A stretch of 64,000 nucleotides of DNA from Beijerinckiaceae bacterium (GCA_947475995.1 CANJNI010000016.1:24332-88331); one strand, 5' to 3'; counted from the first letter of the stretch, positions 9,529 to 16,738 are shown. Made by a program: numbers and translations. Notes: generated by a model not told the origin, from the sequence alone.

Positions 9529-9557
9529 TTGACAGCCCCCGCCCAACCCCCTAGATA
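9529..9557 (+). promoter_or_regulatory. Sigma-70-type promoter for tRNA-Gln
   Basis: TTGACA (9529-9534) and TAGATA (9552-9557) are separated by 17 bases. The predicted start is about 47 bases before the tRNA. The -35 is perfect and the -10 partial. Confidence 0.6.
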
Positions 9558-9610
9558 ACGCGCCACGGCAACGCGTCCGCGCGCTGCGCCTGCGGCGGCG
9601 AAAGCCCCGT

Positions 9611-9684
9611 TGGGGGATAGTTCAACGGTAGAACTGCGGACTCTGACTCCGTCAATCTTGGTTCGAATCCAGGTCCCCCAGCCA
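9611..9684 (+). tRNA. tRNA-Gln (anticodon CTG)
   Basis: A full cloverleaf can be drawn. The acceptor stem TGGGGGA pairs with TCCCCCA, the D arm is GTTC/GAAC, and the anticodon stem GCGGA/TCCGT encloses the loop CTCTGAC with anticodon CTG, reading CAG codons. The T arm is CTTGG/CCAGG around TTCGAAT. The 3' CCA is encoded. The discriminator base is G, as expected for glutamine. Confidence 0.96.
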
Positions 9685-9718
9685 AACGCTCTTCAATCAC
9701 CTGATGCCTGCGCCGCCC

Positions 9719-9743
9719 GGAACGGGGCGCTCGCGACATCGTT
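9719..9743 (+). promoter_or_regulatory. EcfG-type general stress promoter
   Basis: GGAAC (9719-9723), 16 bases, then CGTT (9740-9743) is an exact match to the alphaproteobacterial EcfG consensus. The predicted start near 9750 leaves a leader of about 22 bases before the ATG at 9772. Confidence 0.75.
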
Positions 9744-9771
9744 GGGTCTTCTGCACGAGCAGGAGAGCCAA

Positions 9772-10062
9772 ATGTCCGGCAACGACCAGTTTCCAAATGT
9801 CGACCAGTTGCGCGCCGCCATCGACGGCGGGCAGACGCGCGACAAGGTCGCCTTTCCCGATCCGGCGGCTGCGCCGCTCGGCACCGATGAGGAAGCTGCC
9901 GGAACTCCCCTGCCGCCAGCGGCCGTGCGGGCGACATACGAGCGTGAAACCTCCCGCCGCGTTAGCCGCCACCGATCGCATGGGGATCGCCGCGGCTTGT
10001 GGATTCTCATGGGCCTCATGGCGGCGATCGGCATCGCCCTGACGGTGGGTTACCTGGCGTGA
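9772..10062 (+). CDS. Small tail-anchored membrane protein, unknown
   Basis: I do not recognise this 96-residue protein. The start at 9772 follows CAGGAGAG, a good ribosome-binding site, and excludes the in-frame extension that would read through the tRNA. The first 60 residues are acidic and proline- and alanine-rich. A basic patch (SRRVSRHRSHGDRRG) follows, then a single hydrophobic segment at the extreme C-terminus, so the protein is probably anchored by its tail in the inner membrane. An exact EcfG promoter lies just upstream and a bidirectional terminator just downstream, which suggests a stress-induced single-gene transcript. Confidence 0.75.
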   Translation: MSGNDQFPNVDQLRAAIDGGQTRDKVAFPDPAAAPLGTDEEAAGTPLPPAAVRATYERETSRRVSRHRSHGDRRGLWILMGLMAAIGIALTVGYLA

Positions 10063-10073
10063 ACCGCACATGC

Positions 10074-10100
10074 AAAAAGCCCCGCCGGAGCGGGGCTTTT
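10074..10100. terminator. Bidirectional intrinsic terminator
   Basis: GCCCCG (10079-10084) and CGGGGC (10091-10096) form a stem with a six-base loop. It is flanked by an A-run on the left and a T-run on the right, so it can end transcription from both the gene at 9772 and the convergent gene at 10117. Confidence 0.85.
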
Positions 10101-10116
10101 CGTCAATCGCTAAACC

Positions 10117-10785
10117 TTAGCGATTGTTCGTTCCAGCCGGATTGTTGTAGCTGGAATAGGTGAACTCCGGCATGGCCTTCAGCTGGTCCTTGCTGGCGTT
10201 CAGGATGCCGTGATCCGGATACCAGTTGCGATCGGCGTTCGTCGACGCAGTGCTGCGCGCCGCGCTGTTGGCCGTCACATTGGCGTTGCCGGCGTTGCCG
10301 GCGTCGGTGCGCGGATTGGCGGCTCCGACCGTGTTGTTGCGCGCGGCATTGTTGGCGGCTGCGTTGTTCGCCGTATTGGCAGCCGTGCGAGCCTCATCGA
10401 CGAAACGCAACTGGTCGAACGCGACCATGACGTCATGCTCGCCCATGCCGAGGAAGCCGCCGACGCCAATCACGACGCCGGTGATCTTTCCCTGATGGTC
10501 GAGAATGATCTCGTTCACGTCGCCGAGCTTTTCGTTCTGCTGATTGTAGATGTTGAGCCCGATCAGCTTGGACGCGCGCCAGCCCGACCTGGGCATCATG
10601 GCGGCGGACGTGTTCAGCGCCGGGTTGTTCATCGGCGCGGGCGCCGCGGCGGGCGCCGCGTTCGGCGAAGTCATGTTGGAATTGGGAGCAGTGGTCGACG
10701 TATTCGGCGACGGCTGCTGGGCGAATGCTCCGGTAACGGCGAGTGACGTCGTCATCAGAGCGGCGGCAGCGATTGTTTTCAGCAT
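10117..10785 (-). CDS. Secreted PRC-barrel domain protein with low-complexity tail
   Basis: A 222-residue protein. The start at 10785 has AAGGAAA upstream and opens with a clear signal peptide (residues 1-23, ending AFA-QQ). A threonine-, asparagine- and proline-rich linker leads to a PRC-barrel domain (about 70-130, with KLIGLNIYNQQNEKLGDVNE). A long alanine/asparagine-rich stretch follows, then a short conserved-looking C-terminus (WYPDHGILNASKDQLKAMP). PRC barrels occur in RimM, photosynthetic reaction centre H subunits and many small alphaproteobacterial stress or envelope proteins. An EcfG-like promoter lies upstream at 10823. Confidence 0.85.
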   Translation of the reverse strand: MLKTIAAAALMTTSLAVTGAFAQQPSPNTSTTAPNSNMTSPNAAPAAAPAPMNNPALNTSAAMMPRSGWRASKLIGLNIYNQQNEKLGDVNEIILDHQGKITGVVIGVGGFLGMGEHDVMVAFDQLRFVDEARTAANTANNAAANNAARNNTVGAANPRTDAGNAGNANVTANSAARSTASTNADRNWYPDHGILNASKDQLKAMPEFTYSSYNNPAGTNNR

Positions 10786-10822
10786 ATTTGTTTCCTTCAT
10801 GCGGGTTGAAACCTGCCCCAAC

Positions 10823-10848
10823 AACCCGCCGGATTGCTGCCTTGTTCC
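10823..10848 (-). promoter_or_regulatory. EcfG-like promoter for the PRC-barrel gene
   Basis: On the minus strand GGAAC (10848-10844), 17 bases, then GGTT (10826-10823). One base differs from the CGTT core. The leader to the ATG at 10785 would be about 30 bases. Confidence 0.5.
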
Positions 10849-10905
10849 GCCGGATGGGTATTCCGAACCCTGACAATGAAGGCGGAGGACGCACGGAAAG
10901 CGAAA

Positions 10906-10925
10906 GGCCCCGCCGAAGCGGGGCC
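10906..10925 (-). terminator. Intrinsic terminator of the Gln/Gly-rich gene
   Basis: GGCCCCG (10906-10912) and CGGGGCC (10919-10925) form a perfect seven-base-pair stem with a six-base loop, right after the stop codon at 10932. Only three T's follow on the minus strand, so it may be inefficient. Confidence 0.6.
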
Positions 10926-10931
10926 CATCGT

Positions 10932-11144
10932 TCAGCGCTGATTCTGCTGATTGTCCTTCTGGTCGCCCTGTCGCTGCTGATCCTGCTGGCCCTGCTGGCC
11001 CTGCTTCTGCTGCCCGCCGTGGTCGTCGGACTTGCGGTTCCCCTGGTCCTGCTGGTTCTGGCCGGACTTGTCGCCGCCCATTCCCTGACCCTGCTGGCCC
11101 TGGCCCTGGCCTTGACCCTGTCCGCCTTGCTGCTGATTTGCCAT
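10932..11144 (-). CDS. Small glutamine/glycine-rich disordered protein
   Basis: A 70-residue protein composed almost entirely of Gln, Gly, Asp, Lys, Asn and Arg, beginning MANQQQGGQGQ. AGAGGAG lies at the right distance before the ATG at 11144, which rejects the longer in-frame start at 11279. There is no hydrophobic segment or signal peptide, so it should be cytoplasmic, very soluble and unfolded. Such hydrophilin-like compositions are often linked to desiccation or osmotic stress, but this is inference. It has an EcfG-like promoter upstream and its own terminator. Confidence 0.75.
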   Translation of the reverse strand: MANQQQGGQGQGQGQGQQGQGMGGDKSGQNQQDQGNRKSDDHGGQQKQGQQGQQDQQRQGDQKDNQQNQR

Positions 11145-11176
11145 GTGGTGCTCCTCTAATCCCCGCCCGCAGGAGA

Positions 11177-11202
11177 AACCTGCTTCTGTGGGGTGAGGTT
11201 CC
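11177..11202 (-). promoter_or_regulatory. EcfG-like promoter for the Gln/Gly-rich gene
   Basis: Minus strand GGAAC (11202-11198), 17 bases, GGTT (11180-11177). It has the same spacing and the same single deviation as the promoter at 10823. The leader would be about 25 bases. Confidence 0.5.
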
Positions 11203-11217
11203 GGATGCGCGCCAAAA

Positions 11218-11257
11218 CAAAAAAGCCCGCCCCGGCACTGGAGAGCCGAAGGCGGGC
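11218..11257 (-). terminator. Strong intrinsic terminator with no protein gene before it
   Basis: GCCCGCC (11225-11231) pairs with GGCGGGC (11251-11257), with an inner CGGC/GCCG continuation. On the minus strand it is followed by a long T-run (11224-11218). The only open frame reading into it on this strand continues straight through the hairpin and does not look like a gene. Confidence 0.8.
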
Positions 11258-11296
11258 CAATCGCTCTATCTGGGGGCAAATCAAGCGATATGGCGT

Positions 11297-11321
11297 AACC
11301 CGGCAGTTCCCGAGCGGTTCC
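11297..11321 (-). promoter_or_regulatory. Second EcfG-like promoter of the candidate small RNA
   Basis: Minus strand GGAAC (11321-11317), 16 bases, GGTT (11300-11297). It is weaker than the upstream copy because of one core mismatch. Confidence 0.35.
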
Positions 11322-11360
11322 GCATCGACAAAGAATTTTTGCGGCGGGAGCTTGGCCGGC

Positions 11361-11386
11361 AACGCATCAGGGAGTGTGCCGGTTCC
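11361..11386 (-). promoter_or_regulatory. EcfG promoter of the candidate small RNA
   Basis: Minus strand GGAAC (11386-11382), 17 bases, CGTT (11364-11361) is an exact consensus match. The predicted start is near 11353. Confidence 0.6.
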
Positions 11387-11451
11387 GTCACCGGGCCCCA
11401 ATTTTTGCAGCCAAGCTATTCATATTACTTGTTTATCTGCCCCGACTCGCT

Positions 11452-11487
11452 CTACCCAAAGGGGTAGAAACACCACCGGTCCGGTGG
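11452..11487 (+). repeat. Tandem hairpins in the leader of a small gene
   Basis: CTACCC (11452-11457) pairs with GGGTAG (11462-11467). Directly after it CCACCGG-T-CCGGTGG (11473-11487) is a perfect palindrome. Together they occupy the bases just before the ATG at 11506. They could be operators or RNA hairpins. Confidence 0.5.
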
Positions 11488-11505
11488 ATTGTTGGGGGCT
11501 ACGGC

Positions 11506-11727
11506 ATGTTCACTCTGGTGGTGGTCGCCTGTCTGCAGGCGCAGAATTGCGCGCTCGATCCCGGCACGCTTGTCATCCGCACGATGCGCGACCTGTCGCT
11601 GGAGAAATGCCAGAAGATCGCGTGGCCCGTCGTCAACGGACTGCCCGAACTCGACGAGGGACGCGAGTACCATCCGGTCTGCGCGAACCAGACGTCCTAT
11701 GATCGCATCATGCGCGTGCGGGTGTGA
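11506..11727 (+). CDS. Small cysteine-containing protein, unknown
   Basis: A 73-residue protein that I do not recognise. The start at 11506 follows TTGGGGGC. The first 15 residues (MFTLVVVACLQAQNC) are hydrophobic and could be a short signal or lipoprotein-like leader. The rest is polar with further cysteines (EKCQKI, HPVCAN), so pairing of cysteines in the periplasm is possible. It stands alone, 75 bases before the cyclodeaminase homologue, with two hairpins in its leader. Confidence 0.6.
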   Translation: MFTLVVVACLQAQNCALDPGTLVIRTMRDLSLEKCQKIAWPVVNGLPELDEGREYHPVCANQTSYDRIMRVRV

Positions 11728-11802
11728 GACCGGCGTAGCGAAGGTTGCGGTTTGCGTCTAGATTCCTGTCCAATGGCGATCAAAAGCCGCTGTGAGGAAA
11801 TC

Positions 11803-12879
11803 ATGACGCTGATCCTGTCGAACGACGATGTCGAAAAGTTGCTGACGATGCCCGATTGCATCGAGGCGCTGGAAGCGGCCTATGAAGAACTGGCCGAAGG
11901 TCGCGGCGTATCGCGGCAGCGCTCCGATTGCATCACCCCGACCACGTGGAGCGAGGACGCAATCTACGGCCTCAAGTCGATGGATGGCGTAATCCCGCGA
12001 CTCGGCGTCGGGGCGATCCGGATCAACTCCGACATCATTCGCAATCCGCTGGTGGGAAACACGCGCCGCCGCGTGAAAGTGCCTGCGGCGCCGAACGACC
12101 GCTATGTCGGACTGGTGCTGCTGTTCTCCACGCACAATGGCGAGCCGCTCGCGATGTTTCCGGACGGCGTGCTGCAACATATCCGGGTCGGGGCGACCAA
12201 CGGGCTCGGGGTCAAGTACATGGCCCGCAAGAACGCCGAGACAGTCGGCATACTGGGCTCGGGCTGGCAGGCTGAAACGCAACTCACCGCAGCCTGCGCG
12301 GTGCGCGATATCAAATCCATCCGCTGCTTTTCGCCCAGCCGGGAAAATCGCGAAGCGTTTTCGGCGCGCATGAGCGAGGTTCTGGGCATTCCGGTGACGC
12401 CGGTGGATCAGCCCGAAGATGCAATCCGGGGCGTGGATATCGCCATGTGCGGCAGTAACTCGACCGACCCGATTTTCTTCAAGCAATGGATCGAGCCCGG
12501 CATGCACCTGTCGTCGATCAAGAAGCCGGAGATCGAACCCGCTGCGATCAAATCAGCCGACAAGGTCGTCGTGCATACGCATGATCCGGGTCCGATCCTC
12601 GTGGTCGCGAAGGGCGCGAAGTTCACCGAGGAATCCAAGGGCGAAGGGTGGAACAAGCGGCACGGAATCGATTTCGACAAGATGCCGACGCTGCCGGACA
12701 TGATCGTGGGGCGCTATGCGGGCCGCGACGACGACAAGCAGGTGACCTGCTTCCTCAACAATCTGGGGCTTGGCTATCAATTCGCCGCCGCGGGCTCTGT
12801 CATCTACAAGCGCGCGAAGGAACAGGGCGTCGGCCATGAATTGCCGACCGACTGGTTCACCGAAACCGTGCACCCCTGA
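11803..12879 (+). CDS. Ornithine cyclodeaminase / mu-crystallin family protein
   Basis: A 358-residue NAD(P)-dependent enzyme family member. The Rossmann loop ILGSGWQAETQL lies near the middle, and the N-terminal lobe with LSNDDVEKLLTM and the C-terminal lobe match the family. The start at 11803 follows GAGGAAA. Relatives include ornithine cyclodeaminase, alanine dehydrogenase and ketimine reductases acting on amino or imino acids in the cytoplasm. Substrate is not evident, and no arginine or proline catabolic genes adjoin it. A palindromic repeat follows the stop. Confidence 0.85.
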   Translation: MTLILSNDDVEKLLTMPDCIEALEAAYEELAEGRGVSRQRSDCITPTTWSEDAIYGLKSMDGVIPRLGVGAIRINSDIIRNPLVGNTRRRVKVPAAPNDRYVGLVLLFSTHNGEPLAMFPDGVLQHIRVGATNGLGVKYMARKNAETVGILGSGWQAETQLTAACAVRDIKSIRCFSPSRENREAFSARMSEVLGIPVTPVDQPEDAIRGVDIAMCGSNSTDPIFFKQWIEPGMHLSSIKKPEIEPAAIKSADKVVVHTHDPGPILVVAKGAKFTEESKGEGWNKRHGIDFDKMPTLPDMIVGRYAGRDDDKQVTCFLNNLGLGYQFAAAGSVIYKRAKEQGVGHELPTDWFTETVHP

Positions 12880-12885
12880 GACTTC

Positions 12886-12976
12886 CCGTCATTGCGAGCG
12901 CGGGCTTTAGCCCGCGCGAAGCAATCCATTGCCGTGAGGCCGGATTGCTTCGTCGCTGCGCTCCTCGCAATGACGG
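12886..12976. repeat. Palindromic dispersed repeat, copy 1
   Basis: CCGTCATTGCGAG (12886-12898) and its exact reverse complement CTCGCAATGACGG (12964-12976) bound the element. Inside are GAAGCAATCC and GGATTGCTTC arms. A related copy lies at 49947-50030. Both sit in short intergenic gaps after a stop codon. Confidence 0.8.
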
Positions 12977-12993
12977 CAGGCTATCGAGCGCTC

Positions 12994-13938
12994 TCAGTAC
13001 CCGTTGTGGGTGTAGCACATGCGCTCGACGTTCATCGGCAGCATCGCCTGATAGCCGCCCCAGCTCTCATACTTCGGCAGCTTGATCTCGCGCATCGCGG
13101 TGTCATTGCACTTGCCTTCGGCAGCGGCGGTCTTCACGGCTGCGGTCAGGTCCTGGAAGTAGCCGACGAGGTCGGTCACGTCCTTCTTGGTGCCCAGACG
13201 CCCGCCCGGTCCCGGATGGCCGGGGATCAGGCGATCCCAGTCCATCGCCGCCAGACGCTTGAGGGAGTTTTCCCAGTCAGCCGGGTTGCGCGTGTCGGGC
13301 ATGTTGCGGAACGGCAGGCCCTGAATGGGCGCGAAGTCCACTGCGAAGATCACCTTCTCCTTCGGCAGGCGCATGACGAGAGCGCCATCGGAATGGTTCG
13401 CGCCGATGAACGAGAGTTCAAGCGTCGTGCCGCCGAGCGAAATGGTCTTCTTGTCGCCGATGGTTTCGTCCGGCATCGGAATGTCGGCCAGCGGGAAACG
13501 CTTGAGCTGCGCGGCGGCGTCCTTGTGGGCGATGATCTTCGCGCCCGCATCCTTGAAGGGCTTGCCGCCCGCGATGTGATCGAAATGCGGGTGGCTGTAG
13601 ATCAGGTACTTGATCGGCTGGGTCGTGACCTTCTTGATTTCCGCGATGTAGGTCGTCACCGCCTGCGGACGGCGCAGGCCGATCGGGTCCGTCGCGATGA
13701 CGCCCGCCTTGGTGACGACGAACATCGACTGATGGCCCTGATAGCGGAAGATGTAGACGTTATCCGTGCCGTCGACCTTGGTGGTCGAGAAGAGCGGCGC
13801 AGCCGGAGCGGCGGGGGCAGCGGCCGGAGCTGCGGGAGCGGCAGCCGGAGGCGCAGCGGGCGCCTGTGCGAAAACGGTGGAAGCGGAAAGTATTCCGGCC
13901 GCAAAAGCCGAGGCGGCCAAGCTTGCAGTCATGCGCAT
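12994..13938 (-). CDS. Secreted MBL-fold metallohydrolase
   Basis: A 314-residue protein with a signal peptide (ending near VFA-QA, residue 24) and a proline/alanine-rich linker to about residue 48. The metallo-beta-lactamase fold then has SHPHFDH at 115-121 (His116, His118, Asp120, His121). NHSDGAL and GHPGPGG supply the later metal ligands, so the metal site looks complete. Relatives include subclass B3-like enzymes, alkylsulfatases and quinoprotein relay/SoxH-type proteins. Substrate is unknown, and an antibiotic-resistance role should not be assumed. It is probably active in the periplasm. Confidence 0.85.
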   Translation of the reverse strand: MRMTASLAASAFAAGILSASTVFAQAPAAPPAAAPAAPAAAPAAPAAPLFSTTKVDGTDNVYIFRYQGHQSMFVVTKAGVIATDPIGLRRPQAVTTYIAEIKKVTTQPIKYLIYSHPHFDHIAGGKPFKDAGAKIIAHKDAAAQLKRFPLADIPMPDETIGDKKTISLGGTTLELSFIGANHSDGALVMRLPKEKVIFAVDFAPIQGLPFRNMPDTRNPADWENSLKRLAAMDWDRLIPGHPGPGGRLGTKKDVTDLVGYFQDLTAAVKTAAAEGKCNDTAMREIKLPKYESWGGYQAMLPMNVERMCYTHNGY

Positions 13939-14324
13939 ATTTCATTCCCTTCAGGCTGGATCGCTTGTTGTGGCCATGGGAACGGCCTTGTTATTGAGCG
14001 ATCATCAGGCCGGGACGTTATCCCGATCCACCAGCAGGCTGCCTGCAAACAGGGCAAGGAGCAAGAAAAGCGGAGGCGGAACCGGCGCTTTCGGGATCAA
14101 AACAAGTTGAGCGCGGCGCGATTCTGGACGAACGAGACAAATAACTGGCGAAACGCGCATCGGGCGGGTTGCTTTTGCGCCGCACAACTTCCATATGATG
14201 AAGACAGCCTCCCCGAACGCCATGCAAGTTTCGCACGACGTCTGCGCGTCGGGCGCGGTTGAAATTCCGGCGCGATTCTGTCAATACGCTGCCGTTTCCC
14301 CACATCCTTCCGAAAAGGACCGCA
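13939..14324. other. Intergenic region between divergent genes
   Basis: About 390 bases separate the divergent MBL-fold and DUF6481 genes. I see promoter-like pieces (TTGCTT, 17 bases, CATATG for the plus strand) but no supported gene or RNA. A small minus-strand frame ending at 14005 lacks a ribosome-binding site. Confidence 0.4.
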
Positions 14325-14744
14325 ATGCCCCCGGTGAATGGCGCAAACTTCAAGGACAGGCAAGAAGCCAGCATCAACGCCAAGAAGGCGCTGCTGGAAA
14401 AGTTCAAGTCGAGACCGAAGGCCGACGACCCAGTCGTCATCGAGATGGAGGCCAAGCGCCGCGCCATCGTGGAGGCCCGTCAGGCCCGCGATGCCGAGCG
14501 CGAACGCCAGCGTGCCGAACAGGCCGCTCGCGAAAAGGCCGAGCGGGAACAGCGCGAGCGTTTCGACGCCGAAGCCCGCGAAAAGGCCCGGATCGAAGCT
14601 GAAGCTGCGGCCATCAAGGCGGCCGAGGAAGAGGCTGAAATCAAGGCGCTCATGGAGGCCGAGAAGAAGGCCGAGCGCGATGCTCGCTACGCCGCCCGCA
14701 AGGCGCGCAAGAAAGAGCGCAAGTCCGAGCTTCAGCGCTACTGA
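14325..14744 (+). CDS. DUF6481 family charged helical protein
   Basis: A 139-residue cytoplasmic protein that is almost entirely charged helix (Glu, Lys, Arg, Ala). The start at 14325 follows AAAAGGA. The N-terminus (NFKDRQEASINAKKALLEKF) matches a small alphaproteobacterial family of unknown function. The remainder is a long single helix or coiled coil ending in a lysine/arginine-rich tail (ARKARKKERKSE), which could bind RNA or ribosomes. It stands ahead of the YciI-like gene on the same strand with an 82-base gap. Confidence 0.8.
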   Translation: MPPVNGANFKDRQEASINAKKALLEKFKSRPKADDPVVIEMEAKRRAIVEARQARDAERERQRAEQAAREKAEREQRERFDAEAREKARIEAEAAAIKAAEEEAEIKALMEAEKKAERDARYAARKARKKERKSELQRY

Positions 14745-14826
14745 GGCTTTCGGCTATTGATGATTTGTCGAGCGCGCCGTATTTTGCGGCGCGCTTTTCA
14801 TTTTGGCCGGGCGCGGAGGAATCACA

Positions 14827-15195
14827 ATGAGCCAGTCTGCCCGCCCGCCCCGCAAGGGCCTCGGCCTGCGCCTCTATGTGCTTCTCAGCCGTCCGCGTCC
14901 TGACGCCGGAAGCCGCGAGCATCTGCGCGAGGAGCACTGGAATTACATCCAGGACCTCGAAGCGCGCGGCGTCTTGTTCGCCGCCGGTCCTGAAGTGGAC
15001 GACAACGACGTTTCCCAGGGACCCGGAATCATCGTGATCCGCGCGGCTTCGCTGGCCGCCGCAAAAGCCATCGCGGATGCCGAGCCGTTTCATCGCGACG
15101 GGTTCAGGGACTACGAAATCCGCACCTGGCGCATCACCGAAGGCGGGTTCGGATTGCGGGTCAGGTTCACCGACAAGACGATGTCGATAGAATAA
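14827..15195 (+). CDS. YciI-like protein
   Basis: A 122-residue protein with the ferredoxin-like alpha/beta layout of the YciI/YCII family: R-x-H followed by HWNYIQDLEARGVLFAAGP, then PFHRDGFRDYEIRTW. Family members are small cytoplasmic proteins, a few with weak hydrolase activity and a catalytic His-Asp pair; the role here is unknown. GGAGG lies well placed before the ATG at 14827, so the longer start at 14803 is rejected. Confidence 0.75.
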   Translation: MSQSARPPRKGLGLRLYVLLSRPRPDAGSREHLREEHWNYIQDLEARGVLFAAGPEVDDNDVSQGPGIIVIRAASLAAAKAIADAEPFHRDGFRDYEIRTWRITEGGFGLRVRFTDKTMSIE

Positions 15196-15362
15196 GTATT
15201 TGGTATTTCATGGCAAATTGTCCGCTCCGCAATTTTCCGGATGCGGATATACATTTGATTCTTCAATTTCATGAAAATCGCTTGCCGTTAACGTTTTAGG
15301 GCGAGCCCTGACCTTAGGTTAAGCGCGAGGATTTTAGCCAATATTGAATTGCGGGCGGCCCC

Positions 15363-16130
15363 ATGCGGCAGAAACTTCCGTTGGTTGATCGAGCGGCGTA
15401 CTGGTCCGACGTCGTGACCCATGTGGCGGGCAAGACGATGACAGCCATCGCGTGTTCAGCGGTGGTGGCCGGTCTTCTTCTCGAATATCTGGGCGAATCG
15501 CGCATCACCACGATCCTCGTGGCACTGATCGGCCCGGCCCTGTTCACACCGGTGCTGGCCTGGGCGGCCTATGCGTCGTGGCGCGAATCCGCTGAACTGA
15601 AGCAACGTCTGCGGGCCATGGCCCAGATCGAGACGCTGCCGTCCGTGCTGAACACGGCCTCCTTCGTCAATTTCGGAGACAGGCTGCGCTCCATCGCGAT
15701 CCGCCAGCGCCGTCAGCTCAGCATGATGACGGTGGAGATCCGGCATTTTGACACGATCCGCGACACGCTCGGCCGCCGCCGCGGCGACGCATTGATCCGG
15801 CTGTTCGCCGAGCAGATCGTCAAGACGATCCGCGCCGAGGCCGACATTGTCTGCCGCGTGAAGGAAGCGAAATTCGCAATCCTGCTGATTGACGCCGATT
15901 TCGAGGGATCGCGCCGCGTTGCGCAGCGGATGCTCAACAAGATCGAACGGGCGGATTTCGGCGGAACGTTCATGACGGCAGGCGTCTGCATCGCAACGCT
16001 GGAGCCGACAGACAAGTCGATCGAGGATTTCCTCGATCGCACCGAGACGACGCCGTTCACGGGTCTTGAGTCGCTGGTCGAAAAGACGCCGGAGACGTCC
16101 GCAGAGGTTCAGGTGGCGAAAGCCGCCTGA
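15363..16130 (+). CDS. Degenerate GGDEF-domain membrane protein
   Basis: A 255-residue protein with two membrane helices (about 26-46 and 48-70) and a GGDEF-type domain from about residue 90. The fold is recognisable: RRGDALIRLFAEQI and DIVCRV match the strands and helices around the active site. The signature itself is replaced by KEAKF at 167-171, so diguanylate cyclase activity is very unlikely. The domain could still bind GTP or a partner. It converges on frr with a 25-base gap. Confidence 0.7.
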   Translation: MRQKLPLVDRAAYWSDVVTHVAGKTMTAIACSAVVAGLLLEYLGESRITTILVALIGPALFTPVLAWAAYASWRESAELKQRLRAMAQIETLPSVLNTASFVNFGDRLRSIAIRQRRQLSMMTVEIRHFDTIRDTLGRRRGDALIRLFAEQIVKTIRAEADIVCRVKEAKFAILLIDADFEGSRRVAQRMLNKIERADFGGTFMTAGVCIATLEPTDKSIEDFLDRTETTPFTGLESLVEKTPETSAEVQVAKAA

Positions 16131-16155
16131 TGATTGGAGGACGCGACAGCGCGCC

Positions 16156-16719
16156 CTACACCTGCATGATTTCCTTTTCCTTCGCCGCAAGGGCCTGATC
16201 GATTTCGGCGATGTGCTGATCGGTCGCCTTCTGAACCTCGGCCTCGTGACGCTTCTCGTCGTCCTCGCTGATGACCTTGTCCTTCACCAGCTTCTTGAGG
16301 ATGTCCATGCCGTCGCGGCGCACGTGACGGACGGAGACCTTTGCTTCCTCGGCGTATTTGTGGGCGACCTTCGCGAGTTCCTTGCGGCGCTGCTCGTTCA
16401 GTTCGGGAATGCGCAGGCGGATCACCTGCCCTTCCGTGTTCGGCGTCAGACCGAGATTCGAGTTCTGGATGGCCTTTTCGACGGCCTGCACCATGCTGCG
16501 GTCCCACACCTGCACGGACAGCATGCGCGACTCGGGGACACTGACGGTGGCGACCTGCGTGAGCGGCATCCGGGCCCCGTAGGCCTCGACCGTGATGGGC
16601 TCGACGAGGCTCGCGGAGGCGCGGCCCGTGCGCAGGCCCGACAATTCCTGCTTCAGGCTGTTGATAGCGCCCTGCATGCGGCGCTTGATGTCGGCGAGAT
16701 CGAACGTGACGACGGCCAT
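16156..16719 (-). CDS. frr: Ribosome recycling factor
   Basis: RRF splits post-termination ribosomes with EF-G. Length is 187 residues, the family norm being 185. The first helix ([29 protein letters not shown]) and the C-terminal KEIMQV stretch are characteristic, with the conserved arginine in RTGRAS. It follows pyrH by 19 bases and is the last gene of this cluster. uppS would normally be next. Confidence 0.97.
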   Translation of the reverse strand: MAVVTFDLADIKRRMQGAINSLKQELSGLRTGRASASLVEPITVEAYGARMPLTQVATVSVPESRMLSVQVWDRSMVQAVEKAIQNSNLGLTPNTEGQVIRLRIPELNEQRRKELAKVAHKYAEEAKVSVRHVRRDGMDILKKLVKDKVISEDDEKRHEAEVQKATDQHIAEIDQALAAKEKEIMQV

Positions 16720-16738
16720 GTCTTATCCTTTCAGGCGC

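Larger units (their letters stand above)
11218..11353 (-). ncRNA. Candidate stress-induced small RNA
   Basis: Two EcfG-like elements on the minus strand (11361-11386, exact; 11297-11321, one mismatch) point at the orphan terminator 11218-11257. They would give transcripts of about 135 and 70 bases. No convincing coding sequence with a ribosome-binding site lies inside. The 5' end given is the position expected from the upstream promoter. It matches no RNA family I recognise. Confidence 0.4.

Noticed and set aside
6192..9566. A 1124-codon minus-strand open frame opposite the ABC importer
   Set aside because: It is antisense to three well-supported genes and rich in His, Arg and Gly. Such frames are a by-product of high G+C codon use.
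14005..14223. Small minus-strand frame with a C-terminal hydrophobic stretch
   Set aside because: It has no ribosome-binding site at any start and no partner or conservation clue.
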